Positions 20,736-32,927 of a DNA stretch of 64,000 nucleotides are shown here, piece by piece. How positions within the stretch are numbered: position 1 is the stretch's first letter; each line of letters begins with the position of its first letter. The position numbers and the translations under genes were made by a program. The notes beneath the pieces are model-generated. The model had not been told where the DNA came from, made no database searches, and worked only from the letters and a program-made list of their open reading frames with translations. Origin of the DNA: Chrysemys picta bellii (Eukaryota; Chordata; Testudines; Emydidae); assembly GCF_011386835.1 (NCBI RefSeq), contig NC_088791.1, positions 54,889,498-54,953,497 of the forward strand. Reading direction: 5' to 3'.

Positions 20736-21290
20736 TCACCAAATATGAAAGTTATTACCTGTAATTCAGCAGACCAGAGCGTGTGTCTGTATGGTCTAAG
20801 ATTTGTAATAATTCTAAGAGGAGCAGTTATTTTTTAAATGTAAATAGTCTGCATGAATCTTGTAGTAAATTAATGACTTGTCAGATTAAAATTCTGCTGT
20901 AGGATCCAGGCCAGTATAATTTATCTTCTGTGGCAAGAAATAACATTAATCAGTTTGCTCCCATAGTGGTGTGATGGGATCAGAGGAGAAGCGGGTCTCC
21001 TGATGGTGACGAAGGGGGAGGAAGGCTGTGTTTTCTTCCCTCCTGTGTCTTGTTTTTGCAACCATGAGTGCTGCCGTTGAAGGCAGTTAGGGAGTTGCAG
21101 CAGGAAGAGCTGCTGCTGCTACAAGAGTGGACACTCCTTTTGCTCTAGCCTCAGGCAATTCTGGGCTGTTACCCATACCAATTCTTAATTCACGTAGAAG
21201 CCCGCTGAATCAGGTTTTCAAGTATTGGTGATCAGCACTGATAGACAAAAATATGGTGATTGCCTTTTTTTTTTTTTTGTATGTAACTGA

Positions 21291-21345
21291 GGCCATGATT
21301 CTGAGAAATGCCAATCACTCGTACTCCCATTAACTTCACTTGGAA
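21291..21345. repeat. One arm of an ancient palindromic repeat (CTGAG type)
   Basis: GGCCATGATTCTGAGAAATG, CCAATCACTCGTACTCCCAT, then TAACTTCACTTGGAATG follows the order of a common sauropsid palindromic repeat in which CCCATTGACTTCAATGGG forms the turn. The second arm is not evident. Confidence 0.4.
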
Positions 21346-21879
21346 TGCTTAATTTTCTTGGAGCTCATTCAACCCACTATAGTCAAACACTAGTTAGAAG
21401 AAATCATTGGGAATAAATCTTTTCAAAACTGATTTGCCAGTTTACGTACCGATCCAAGTACCTGGCTCCAATTCTGTAATGTACAATGTGGCAGCAAGTC
21501 TTGTACCCAACATGGAGCACCGTGGAAATCAGTTTAAGTCCATCATAGAATAAAAGGACAGGTAAAATAAATTTCAGTATTCTTCTGAAAATTATCTACT
21601 GTGTAGACAATTTTGACTTCAAAATGCAAAGGCCAAACTTGAAATAATAAATGACGTGCGGGTTTGTGTGCATATGTGTAGTAAAGTGGCTGTGTATTTG
21701 TAAATGGCTTTTTGTTTGAAGAACAATCTGCTCATTAGGGCTGGTAATAGTATAGGCATCTTTGGAGTGCTAGAGTGATCTAAACCTAAGCTCTTCTTAA
21801 TAATGGCTTGTTGAAAGAAAGAAGTGAATCCCCAAGGATCTGCCTCATTCTACTCAGCTGGGATCTGCACACGCACCCC

Positions 21880-21900
21880 AAAAAAAAAAAAAAAAAAAAA
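21880..21900 (+). repeat. Poly(A) tract, 21 A
   Basis: A homopolymer following CACGCACCCC and followed by GAGAGAGCGAG. No retroposon body is recognised upstream. Confidence 0.9.
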
Positions 21901-24900
21901 GAGAGAGCGAGCCATTTGATTTCAGTGCTATCCTAAGTGCATTTGCAGGGAATGTGCATATTTTCCCAAGGTTACAAGTCATTATTCTTCTTTGAAGAGT
22001 TTCATGGGGATGTCTATGTAAAATTTGATAGCTGGGCTTGCATTACAGCAGTAATGGAAGATACTATGGCAAGATATGTTGGGGACTTTACGCCTGGAGG
22101 TAGATCATGTATATTTTATTGCTCTCTTGTTTTTAATACTTAATTAGGTATGTACACAGTGAGCTGTATAACATAAAACAAATCTAGGCACATATTTCCA
22201 AATTCACCTCTGGAGAAATTCTTTTGAAGTTGATTGAGTTACCCCAGGGATGAGTACGGCCTAGCATGTTTATTTTAAAAATTTTATTAAGAAAAATGCT
22301 CCTGATGGCAATCTACGTGACTAAAGGTAAAAATAAGCACTATAGTCTCAGATCAAATTGCTTAATTGCACACAAGTTTCATATTGATTTGAAGCTCTAA
22401 GCAGCAGCAGCAGAAGCACTGACTGAGTTGATCTGCAGACTCAGGCTGGCATTATTGCATCAAATTATACTTGATCAACATTTGGAAATTTTTCGTAACA
22501 ATAATTTTTTTAAATGTAAGCTGATGTTCTACAGAAGTTAATGGTTCTTGCCTGAGAAACTGTGACAGTAGATTTTTCAGCCCTACTCATTTTTCCAAGC
22601 AGCAACAGGGGAAGAATTATATTGACATTCTTGACACTTTCACTGGTGTTTTGGAATGGGTTCTGAATAGCAGTGCTGAAACTGACCCAAGTTTTGTTAG
22701 TTTCACTCTGCTGCTGTTTGGGAAATATCTGAGCAACAGAAGAAACCAATGGCATCATCTATCCTCAGGTGCATGTATATACCACTGCATCAGTTCATGT
22801 TCAGTTATCTTTACAAGAAAAGGTGCTACACACTTTTCCTCAAATTCTACAGAAATTGAAGGTTCGGTCTCCACACTTGTTGGGGAAGCTTTCTACTGAT
22901 TTCAGTGAGAGAGAGAGTGAGTGGATTTTTGAAGCCCTGTCAATCACCACAAAATAAATTAGTTTTCTAGTAACTTTATTGCTATATTAAGCTGCAAATG
23001 AGTTTGCTTGTGAGAAATCGCAACAACTTACAATTTCATGGGATCATGATCCAATGAATTGTAAAAATTCTGAAGTGTGGTACATGGTACGCCGAGTAGT
23101 TCTTGTGAAATGTTTAAGTAATGTTTATCTAGAGAATTCACTTCTGCTACTGATTGTAGATTTGTACTTCTAAAAAATAACTGATTGTATTCTCTTTGGC
23201 TCTACAGTCCATTTACAGGATCTGTCAGCATTGTGAACCTGTGTGTTGGCAAGAGGAAATGTAAACCAGTTAATTTATTTCCCACTAACTTGTAATTGTA
23301 TAGAGCCCTATCCGGATATTTCTTTTCTGTTCTTCCTGCAGATTTTTACATTTTTCTTTACCATCTTATTCTGTGAAATAAGATGGTTATTTGATAAGCT
23401 ATACCAAACATTTTTTTCATTATTTTCAGATAATGTGCAGGAGTTTGAACACCTTATTTTCTGTGTAGCGTCAGTGACCACTACTCTTCTTCTCTCAAGG
23501 CTCAGACGCACCCATTAGTGTTAAATGGAGTTAGCTGAACTGAAGAGAGACTAGATTCCTTCACCTTGGGGTCAGATGAATGTGAAAATCTTTAATGGGA
23601 AACATTAGCACTAAGGTTACAAGTCCCTTTATCTTTTGGAACTTATCCCTTTCGTCTTTTCCTTGCTCCTTCTATCTTGCAGTGACTTCCTCTCCATCCA
23701 TTCGCATGTCTTCACTGCTGTTGGTGTGAAAGCCTTCTGCTCTGCTGTTCATCTCCTGTCATCTGAACAGCATTGCCATATCTCTTTGCCTCTTAGATTT
23801 TAATCTCATCTGAAAACAAACCTATTCTTTCTCTTGCCTATGTTTAATTTCCTTCACTCTACTGTTCATTAACTCTGTTAATTAAGGACATATTAAAATA
23901 AAGTTGCATTCTATTGAAGTTGTGGACTATGGTTACTGAAGGCTGATTGCTCAAGAAAGAGCTCCCTCTCCATCTTTTTAAAGGAAAGTGGAAAAGGACA
24001 CTGATAGCAGAGACTACAGTGCCATCAACTTCAGTGGAGAGAAGGAATGCTGTGTTTATTGGCGAACATTTGAGAGCTTTCTCACACTTCGTTAACTGGA
24101 GCTTTTATGTAGTAAATTAATGAGTTTAATTCTTGTCATCTGCTTGTCCTTCATAAGCTTAATTGCTTGGCATAGACTTTGTTTTACCCTGCGTGGCCTG
24201 CTGTCAGGATTTCTCATTGCAAGCATGACATTTATTGATGTATTACAGTATTAATTTATTTGGTCCCCTGCAGAGAAAGCTAAGTAAGGCCACAAGAGGT
24301 GAAAAAAAGCTTTATAAAATCTCAACCTAGAGGTCTCTTGGTTGGTTGTCACTAACGTTTAATTGAGATCTCTCCCCAGCCTCCCTTTGTATCTCTGATT
24401 CATTTCAAAGAAATAAATTGTAAGAGTTCATTCAAAGGAGCAACCTACCAGCAAAATATTGAGTGCACAAACCATTGTGGCTGGAGGGTTTTACAAATGT
24501 TCACTTATTAAAATAGTAAATGTCCTACCTTTCTGGAAAGAAAAATCTTTATAAACTGTGGTATTATTTCTAGTGTAAACTCCTGTAACCTTGAGATAAT
24601 GCTGAGTAGAGCCTTGCTACTAATTTTTTATAGGCAGCATCTTGGTTTGAAACTATTAAGTGTCAAAAGGAAGATGACTTACACTGGTTGATATTGGGTT
24701 ATAATTAACTTTCTGTGCAAAACACTTCATTAAGGTAGGGAGCACTTAACAGTGATTTAAGGTCATCAGACCTGTTGTAAATGAGAGAGTTTAAATCCCC
24801 CAGCTCAAACTTGGAAAACGGGGCTATGTTGACTTAAGGCCTCCCAACGTGTTTCAGACAAGAATGGTATAGCTGAAATAAAAAGCAGTCAAATATGAGG

Positions 24901-25186
24901 AAGCTAGGAAATACAGAAATAAGGTTACCTTTCTCAAACAAGACACCCAATGCTGTTTGAACTCTGCTGCCTCTGGACACAAGCAACTCATCAATGTTTT
25001 TATTTTTAACGGAGCGTGGGGAAAAGTTGCCTCTTGAGACCTGTGTCAGGTACAGGGAAGTAATATTAGGGATCTGTTAATTATTGTGAGCCTGTTTATT
25101 TGTGATTGTGTAGCTGAATACCGGGAGGAGAGGCAGTCATTGTGTTTGGAGTGATCTGTTAGCCAGCAGTAATTACCCAAAGAGCA

Positions 25187-25370
25187 ATGACACTGCCTCC
25201 AGTCCCTCGGCCCGCGCCACTTCCTGCAGCCCCCACTGGCCTGGAGCGGTGAACTGCGGCCAGTGGGAGCCGCGATCGGCCGAACCTGCAGACACGGCAG
25301 ATAAACAAACCGGCCCGGCCCACCAGGGGCTTTCCCTGAACAAGCGGCAGCCCAAGTTTGAGAACCACTG
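25187..25370. mobile_element. hAT MITE fragment, left end missing
   Basis: The right terminus AAGTTTGAGAACCACTG is intact, followed by GCCTAGAC. The interior (CACTTCCTGCAGCCCCCACT, CGGCCAGTGGGAGCCGCGAT, AGATAAACAAACCGGCCCGG) matches the core shared with 19561 and 49254. The left terminus is absent, so no duplication can be verified. Confidence 0.75.
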
Positions 25371-25463
25371 GCCTAGACCACACACTGAAGGATCCCATTG
25401 AATTGTAAGGATAGAAGTTTTGATTTATAGTGGTGGTAGTAGATCCTAAGAAAATGTTCCTCT

Positions 25464-26570
25464 TGTGACGTTGCAGTCTGTATGGTTTTATAAAAATATG
25501 CTAATGAGTGTATATAATGTAACTGGAATATGCTTCATGAAAAAGGTCTCTTGTAAGGTATCATTACAAAGCTTATAATCTACTGAGTGTGATCATCCTA
25601 TTTGTATAAATGTACCACTCTTGTATCTGAAACTACAATATGAAATATAACTCTGAGGGCCTATTGTAATTATGCAAAGTCTGGGCCATTAGTGGTGGTT
25701 TGGAATCTTGATGACTCCCATTAACCTGTACAATTGTCTGCAGATGCTGTGCTTACCTGTAAGACTTCCTGTATACCTGTGTGCTGGCAAGTGGGCAGTG
25801 AAGTCTTGCAATGACATGTGGTCATGTCACCTGAACTGGAATCCATCTTTAACCTGGTGTCTTTCCATTGAGAAGGAGGGAGTGGGAACCCAGAGGGGGA
25901 CAAAGGATTCCCGCCTTATGCTAAAGATATATAAAGGGGTGGAACAGAACAAAGTGAAGGAGCCATCAGGAAGAATCCCCTAGCTACCACCTGAGCTGGA
26001 ACAAGAACTCTTCCAGGGGAAAGAATTGTGCTCAGGCCTGGAAGGGGTCCAGTCTGAGGAAAAAACTTACTGAAGCATCTCTGAGGGTGAGATTATCTGT
26101 ATTCCGTTTGATTAGACATAGATTTGTGCATTTTATTTTATTTTGCTTGGTGACTTACTTTGTTCTGTCTGTTACTACTTGGAACCATGTAAATCCTACT
26201 TTCTGTATTTCATAAAATCACTTTTTACTTATTAATTAACTCAGAGTATGTATTAATACCTGGGGGAGCAAACAACTGTGCATATCTCTCCATCAGTGTT
26301 ATAGAGGGTGAACAATTTATGAGTTTACCCTGTATAAGCTTTATACAGAGTATTAAAGACAGGAACACTTCTGTTAGCTGCTTTCAGGTAAACCTGCAGC
26401 TTTGGGGCAAGTAATTCAGACCCTGGGTCTTTGTTGGAGCAGACGGGAGTGTCTGGCTCATTAAGACAGGGTGCTGGGGTCCCGAGCTGGCAGGTAAGGC
26501 AGGGGTAGAAGTAGTCTTGGCACATCAGGTGGCAGCTCCCAAGGGGGGTTCTGTGATCCAACCCGTCACA
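25464..26570 (+). mobile_element. Solo LTR, about 1.1 kb
   Basis: The ends TGTGACG and CGTCACA are inverted and obey the TG...CA rule. Both flanks carry the 5-bp duplication CCTCT (25459-25463 and 26571-26575). A TATA-like AGATATATAAAGGGG at about 25926 would mark the U3/R boundary. No gag, pol or env frame is present, so this is a recombination-derived solo LTR of an endogenous retrovirus or related LTR element. A diverged inverted relative lies at 12255-12937. The open frames inside (for example 25708-25983) are incidental. Confidence 0.88.
25926..25940 (+). promoter_or_regulatory. TATA-like box of the solo LTR
   Basis: AGATATATAAAGGGGTGG lies 460 bp into the LTR, where the U3 promoter is expected. 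The downstream purine-rich stretch would be R/U5. The strength of this site in the present copy is unknown. Confidence 0.55.
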
Positions 26571-26575
26571 CCTCT

Positions 26576-27795
26576 TTTTTGAAAGTGAGGCGGGACATAA
26601 GAGATTGGTTTATTCTGAGTTCCTCCAACCACCCATACCAGGGGCAGAGTTAAGGTTGTGTTGGTATCTTTTTTTTTTCTTTCAGAATGTAACCTTCCCT
26701 TTTCATTCCCTGCTTTTCTCATGTTTCAAATCATTAAGACAATTTTGCAGCTTGTACATCAACTGGGCCTCGCAGCCCAGAGGTTGAGAAAAATGATCTG
26801 GAGCTGGAGGGTATTACTGGAAGTCACGGCTAGGAGATACATTCAGGTATTGAGAATGAGGTATGTTAAGGGGGTGTGTATGCCCACTAAATAATATCCT
26901 CCTAAATAATTCCCCACTATATTGTTCCCTTTGTGATGGAAGACTATAGGTGCTGCTTTTTGCTGACCTGACATCAGTGAGAGCTGTAAGTGCCCAACAC
27001 CTTTGAAAAATCAAGTCTCTTATATTTACGTGCCTTGATGGTGATGATGACAATGATGATGATTCATGTGGATTCAGGATCCTAAGTTTCAGCACTGAAA
27101 TCTGAAATTTTTGGTTTTATTACATTATGAGCTTTAACAGTAGAGTTTCTTGTTACTCTAGATAGTGTGTAAGAACATTTTTTTTTTAAATCTGATATAT
27201 GATCCTATGTGCTAATGATGACTGGGAACTAAAAAAGAAATACATTTGTACTAGTCATTCTGACATTAAGTGACTTCATTGTGCCAAGTCAGCATTATTT
27301 CATTCATGATAAAATACCGAATGGACATTGTGGCAATTATTTATGCACTTTTTGTTGCACCAAATGATTTAAAGACTTTATTATTTTTGATTAATGAGCT
27401 CCTTCAGTAAAGCTATGAACATTTTTCTGACCAGTAAGAAAACTCAAGAGGAAATCTTCCAGCAAACTTTTCATTTTTATTGTTGATTTTATTCTTTTAG
27501 GAATAAAATACATGTTCTTAAGCCAGGACTCATCTATTTGCTTTGTTAGGGAAAGCTCATTTCCTTTGATTCACTGAGCCTTGTAAAACATGAAAAAGCT
27601 GAGAAAATAGGCAGATAACTATTTTTTGAGCAAAATAACTTGTAGTTATTTGAGTGCATATTTGTTTACATGCGAGAGTAGCTTTGTATGTGTGAAAACA
27701 CTCCACACATAATGTACAGTATTGTGATCAATATAGAGAGCTGATCAGAACAGGAAGAATTCCACTGAAGTCAGGGAGATTCCTCTTGTTGAGAG
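26576..27795. other. Unassigned stretch
   Basis: Contains a T-rich patch near 26670-26685 and a GATGATGA-type patch near 27040-27062. The phrase GCAGCCCAGAGGTTGAGAAA near 26777 resembles a decayed hAT terminus but has no partner. No gene is recognised. Confidence 0.45.
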
Positions 27796-27798
27796 TAA

Positions 27799-28094
27799 GG
27801 CCTGGTCCCCACTAAGCCCCCACTTCGGACTAAGGTACGCAAATTCAGCTACGTTAATAACGTAGCTGAATTCGAAGTACCTTAGTCCGAACTTACTGCG
27901 GGTCCAGACGCGGCAGGAAGGCTCCCCTGTCGATGCCGCGTACTCCTCTCGGCGAGCTGGAGTACTGGCGTCGACGGCGAGCACTTCCGGGATCGATCCG
28001 GGATCGATTTATCGCGTCTTAACCAGACGCGATAAATCGATCCCAGAACATCGATTGCCTGCCGCCGGACCCTCCGGTAAGTGAAGACGTACCC
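27799..28094 (+). mobile_element. PIF/Harbinger-type MITE, copy 3 (296 bp)
   Basis: The left end is GGCCTGGTCCCCACT and the right end is AAGTGAAGACGTACCC, with TAA duplications at 27796-27798 and 28095-28097. Two strong hairpins are visible: the arms of CAGCTACGTTAATAACGTAG near 27847-27868, and TATCGCGTCTTAACCAGACG near 28010-28030. A tandem GGGATCGATCC-type repeat precedes the second hairpin. CpG retention is very high, suggesting a young copy or weak methylation decay. Confidence 0.9.
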
Positions 28095-28097
28095 TAA

Positions 28098-29206
28098 GGG
28101 TCTAAGCATACAGATCTCTTTGATGGTTTGAACACTAATGAAAAGAGAGATAATGCGTGTAGATATACAAATGTGCCATGTTAGTGAACATAATAGAGAT
28201 TTATAAAATAGACACTGATACAGTGAAAGGCAACTAGTCCTTCCAATTCAATCATTCCTTTAATTAAGAATGAAATGCAACAAATTTAAAACTTCTAAAA
28301 AAAGTACTCTTTTCTGTAGTGTATGACCTAGCTGTGGAATTCACTTCTGCCTGGTATTGAAGTAAATGGCTCAGCAAAATTCCAAGGAGGATTAGAGATT
28401 TTGCTTGTGGAAAAATAACATTTGCAGTTATACTAGCAATGTAAAAACATTATAAGAGATATCATGCCTCATGCTTCAGCACATAAATTGAGTTCCAGCT
28501 GGAGTTGTGAAGGCATCTCTCCTCACATGTAATGGCATACTCAAAGGGAAATTTCACTTTTCTCTAAAGGATCAGTTATTGGTCATTGGAGGCAGATTAC
28601 CAGAATATATGGACCAATGGCTTGTTTACTTAATGGCGGTTTTTATATTTCTGTAGTGATCGAAAGATCTGGCTAAAATGGGTCTGAAAGCAGCTACTAC
28701 ACAGATAAAAGGGTGTGAAACAATTAGAGAAACTCAGTTAATGTTACATAATGACCCTGTTAAAAAGAACAAGCGTGGTTATTTTAATGAGTTCTAACTG
28801 CCATAAACGATCTGATTTTCACATGCTGTGCAGAAGTTACGAGGGCTAAACGACAACTGCTGTGCCCTCTAGTCTGCACATGTGTAGCATTATGGCTTAA
28901 TCCTCTAAACTATATGTAGGTTACAGCTGAGCTGGTAAATCTGAAGAAGCAAATGCTAAAAACCGTGCTCAGGAGGCAGTGATGTAACATACTCTGTTCA
29001 TACTGTGCTACTGATTAACTGTTTACTGGTCTTTGTGTCAGATTAGGTCTTTGATTTAAGCCCCTGTATTTTATCCTTAAAGATCATAGACACTTAGTGT
29101 ATAATAGCCCACATTTTTCACAATCCAGCTTCATCAGCTTTACTACTTGCTCATAACATTGATATGCAAAGAATAAAAGAATCTCTTCCCTACCTGTCTT
29201 CTCTCT
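28098..29206. other. Unassigned stretch
   Basis: No gene or repeat family is recognised. Confidence 0.5.
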
Positions 29207-29219
29207 CTTTTTTCTCTCT

Positions 29220-29338
29220 AAAAAAAGAAGAACAGGAGTACTTGTGGCACCTTAGAGACTAACAAATTTATTAGGTGCCACAAGTACTCCTGTTCTTCTT
29301 TTTTCGGATACAGACTAACACGGCTGCTACTCTGAAAC
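29220..29338 (+). mobile_element. Short retroposon with inverted 5' part, copy B
   Basis: A perfect 13-bp duplication, CTTTTTTCTCTCT, flanks the insert (29207-29219 and 29339-29351). The right part ends GGATACAGACTAACACGG then CTGCTACTCTGAAA. The left 32 bases (AAAAAAGAAGAACAGGAGTA, then CTTGTGGCACCT) are the exact reverse complement of the sequence beginning AGGTGCCACAAGTACTCCTG in the right part, leaving a 20-bp loop. This is the same design as copy A. Confidence 0.88.
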
Positions 29339-29741
29339 CTTTTTTCTCTCTGTAGCTTGTTTAGTAACACTGATAGGAGGTGATTTTAATTATATTCCAG
29401 GATTTTAATTACAGTTAATTAATTGTACCAAAAGGTTTCTCTGAAGGTTGTGCAAACATTTCTGATCCCGTCATTTCATTTTAGTTTGTGGCTGGCTAGA
29501 GTTTTGAAAATGAAGAGCAGACATGCAGATCTGGATCATAGGAATGACCTTTCAGTGTAACCATATCAAGATAAGTTTTTTACTCCTCCTACAGGAAAAG
29601 CTATTGTTACAGCTTTAATTAGATTTAACCTCCCATTTTCTATAGGATTTCATAGAAATGTTGTAGCTCGCACAGTGATTCTATATAAATACCACATAGC
29701 TAATACATAAATATAATATAAACCACGTAATAAAGCTTATT

Positions 29742-29807
29742 GGTGAAATCCTGGTGCCCTTGACGTCAACAGTTTTGCCATTGACTTCAGTGAGGCCAGG
29801 ATTTCAT
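29742..29807. repeat. Ancient palindromic repeat, GGTGAAATCC type
   Basis: The left arm GGTGAAATCCTGGTGCCC and the right arm GAGGCCAGGATTTCA are inverted copies around a CCATTGACTTCAGTG turn. A second copy lies at 34360-34429. Confidence 0.7.
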
Positions 29808-30016
29808 GGTGTGTTCTCAGACACCCATGCTTACCTTTTAAAAACATGAATAGTTTTATTACAATCAGTGAGATGATTCATATGCTTAAAGTTAAGCACC
29901 ATTTGTAATTTTTTTGCAGGGTCAGGTTTTTATTCAGGCATCAAGGACACAAATGAAAGGTTGTAAATAGTGTGTTATCTTAAAGGTGGCCTAGAAAGGA
30001 AAAAAATAGTGCTAGG

Positions 30017-30049
30017 CTGCTGCTGCTGCTTCTTCTTCTTCTTCTTCTT
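30017..30049. repeat. CTG/CTT trinucleotide microsatellite
   Basis: About four CTG units pass directly into about seven CTT units. Confidence 0.95.
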
Positions 30050-31620
30050 TTAACCTTTGTCTGATTTATAAAGAAGGCTTGAAAGTTTCCCCCCCCCCTT
30101 ATTATAACCCATTTTTGAGCTCTTCTTTCCATTTAGAGATAGTAATATCAAGTCCTGTTTGCTGTGTTTTTGCTGGAGAACCCAATGACTAAGATACCTT
30201 TCTCAACTTTCATTTTGAATGGTTTTGTACCTAAAACTGTTTGTCCCAACTCAGTTTTTCAAGTGCAAGTTAAATGGATGTTAACGTGAGAGTTCTAAAC
30301 ATTTTCTGACTGAAAGTCTCTTCTGCTCTCTATTGCTCAATTTCTTCTATATCATATAGTCTCACTAGTCTTCAATTTTCCAGAGTCAGCCAGGGCAATA
30401 GGGTAGACAGGACCTGCTTTTTTGTTTAAGGTTAAAAAATGAGCAAGAAATAAAATTGGAGAGAAAAACCTTTCGAGCTTTCTTTGTACATCATAAATCA
30501 GCAGAAAATGGCTACAGACTTAATTTTGTTTCCTTTGCAGATTGCTGTTAAAATTCCAGTTACATGATTATTTTAAGTAAACATTCAGCTATTGTTACTA
30601 TGCCCTTCATTGCTAGATGTTTGTGCATTCTTGAAAGAAAAAGGATTATAATAAAATACTCCCCAGTTGAAAATGTTACCTAAACTACAGTGTTTAGGTG
30701 CCATTCATAACATATGTCCTGTGGCCTTTTTAATTGATGTGACTTAGTTAAATGATTTGTTCTACCATGAAACAATTAGAAGGTTGTTAATGATACTTCT
30801 GTCTTGTAAAATGAGAGCCAAAAACATATCTCTGAAGTTTTTTTTTTATATATGTCGTGAGAATAGACAATAGCCTAGACTGAAGCAATAACACAGCATG
30901 GAGCCAGACAGACTGAATCCTGTGTCTGAGGGCAATATGAAAGGTTATTAACCACCCTTTCCTTAATCTGGCTAAAACAGAGAGCAAAGATAAGGCATTT
31001 TCAAGCCCTTCTTCAATCTATTGAACAGTGGCAGGCATTCATCAGGATCTTACCATTCACTTGTCACAATAATGATCTTGCAATACAGTAGGGAAATTCA
31101 TAGCTCGATGGTTGTGCTCTAGGTTAATTTTAATTAAGCATAGCAGATTGCTGGGTCAGAAGTTAGACTGACTGGCTGCAGACGTTTCTTTCTTTCTCAT
31201 TTAAAAATCTGAGAGTACTCAAAGAGGATCAGAATGGTATTATCTGAATGGCTTGATTAACTTCCTGATAATAAGACAAAGGGGATGCATGGGAGTCTTG
31301 CATTTGAAACAACATCTTCTAGCTTCCTGTAAGACATAATGTGTTTTCAGTTAGGATATTAACTGGCAAGAAAAAATTCCTTATGGTTTTCTTCTTTTTC
31401 CCTTCTCTCCAAATATGAAGGCAGCCTTTATTTTCTACTTGAAATTTCTCACTTCATGACTTATTGATAAGGATAAGCTCTGGCTGTCAGCAGGAAGATC
31501 TGGAAACTGCTTTTACTAAAACATTTCTCAGCTTCCTTAAATGTTTTAGAGAAGAAGAAGCAATTTGTCTACAGGTCCCATGAACATCTGGAGCTGTTAA
31601 AGGTGACTTAAGAAGTCTGA

Positions 31621-31665
31621 TTTCAGAGTAGCAGCCGTAAGGTGCCACAAGTACTCCTGTTCTTT
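31621..31665 (-). mobile_element. Short retroposon, copy C (45 bp, rearranged)
   Basis: A perfect 13-bp duplication, TTAAGAAGTCTGA, flanks it (31608-31620 and 31666-31678). It starts with the constant end TTTCAGAGTAGCAGCCGT, followed directly by AAGGTGCCACAAGTACTCC, the reverse complement of an internal part of copy D. It is therefore a very short copy with an inverted 5' segment. Confidence 0.88.
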
Positions 31666-31678
31666 TTAAGAAGTCTGA

Positions 31679-32649
31679 ATACTTGTTACCAATGTTAGTA
31701 TCACATGTCCAATTTGAATGGATGAAAGATTTAAAAACACAGAAGAAGGATTTTTTTATACAAAAGAAAAAAGCTCAGCAAATTCTGGAGCATTACTTTA
31801 AATTGATTATATGATTGTAGACAATCTGAAAGAAAGGGTGTATGCATGTGTGACACCTATTGATGTTAATTGTCATTGTGTGCATGTATCAAAGGGCAAA
31901 ATGTGTTCTTTGGTGCACATATATTTTAATAATAGCGTTCCATCCATGTAATAAGCATGCAAGATCTTGTATTGTTTCCCAATTTTAAACTGGAGGTCAG
32001 ATGAACATGTAAAGAAAAGTTTGCTGAGTATTTGAGGCATCACCTTATCAAGTATCCAAAATGATTTACAACACCTGCAAAATTACTTGTCCTAAAAGTG
32101 GCATTTGCTGGGAATGATGTCACCTTTTTCACCTTCGTCCGTCGTGTCCTCGTCCATCCCTCCACGAATGCAAGTCGATGCCACACCGTTCTGTTTTGTT
32201 GCGAGCACATTCGTTCCCTTTCTTGCCAAAGAGTTTTGTCATGGGATTGGCCCAGTGCATTTTTGGTCTGCCCAGTGAATGATGTGGCAACATTGGAATC
32301 TCTGACTTTTTTTCCCCACATGTGGTATTCCTGTAGCCAGTGATTGGTTAGTGGCATGGATGGCTTCTGCAAACCCCCAAACCAAGCCATAGCATGGGAA
32401 TATGGCATTTGACTTTTAGACAGGAAATTTTAAATAATTATCCTGCCTCCAGAAATCCCATATTTTATATGTACATGATTTTCAGTGCTACAGCTTTTCT
32501 CGCTGATCCCTTTAAAAAATCAGAGTGGCAATTTTTAGGAGTGATCGTGGTTTGCAACTTTAGGAAGTTGATGAATCATTAGATGACACTGTTTCTTTTC
32601 CAGTCAATATTTGGCCCAATGTAGTTAGGGCCTGTGGCACAACTACAGT
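31679..32649. other. Unassigned stretch
   Basis: A 122-codon minus-strand frame at 32040-32408 is the only notable open frame. It contains QQNRTVWHRL, loosely like the end of a LINE reverse transcriptase, but the match is too weak to call. Confidence 0.4.
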
Positions 32650-32927
32650 TTTCTGCATATAAAAGCCCGGGCTGGCATTAGGGGATAGCAAGGAGGGAAA
32701 TTGCCTGGGGCTTCACACCACAGGGGGCACACAAAGCTTAGTTGCTCAGGCTTCGGCTTCAGCCCCGGGTGGCGGGGATCAGGGTCCTGGGCTGCAGTCC
32801 CATGTGGCGTTGCTTCGGCTTTCTGCCCTGGGCCCTAGTGAGTCTGATGCCAGTCATGCTTGGTGGGCCTCCTGAAACCTGCTCATGGCCCCCCAAGGAT
32901 CCCTGGATCCCTGGTTGAGAACCACTG
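32650..32927. mobile_element. hAT MITE fragment, left end missing
   Basis: The right end CCCTGGTTGAGAACCACTG is a typical terminus of the CAGTGGTTCTCAACC family also seen at 3592. The interior is GC-rich, with GGCTTCGGCTTCAGCCCCGG-like self-repetition. The left terminus and duplication are not found. Confidence 0.65.

Larger units (their letters stand above)
20736..25186. other. Long stretch with no recognised gene
   Basis: About 4.4 kb with only short open frames, none carrying a recognisable domain. It includes a diverged palindrome (21291-21345), an A21 tract (21880-21900), a short CAG run near 22401 and a GA run near 22907. I see no splice-flanked exon that I can defend. Confidence 0.5.
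29352..31607. other. Mostly unassigned stretch
   Basis: Besides the palindromic repeat and the CTG/CTT microsatellite listed separately, there is a C10 tract near 30090. No gene is recognised. Confidence 0.5.

Noticed and set aside
27799..28094. Palindromes as operators, terminators or a CRISPR-like array
   Set aside because: They are the hairpins of Harbinger-type MITEs with target duplications. There are no regularly spaced repeats with unique spacers and no prokaryotic genes in the window.
32040..32408. A 122-codon minus-strand frame containing QQNRTVWHRL as a possible LINE reverse transcriptase end
   Set aside because: The resemblance is limited to a few residues and the neighbouring expected motifs are absent.
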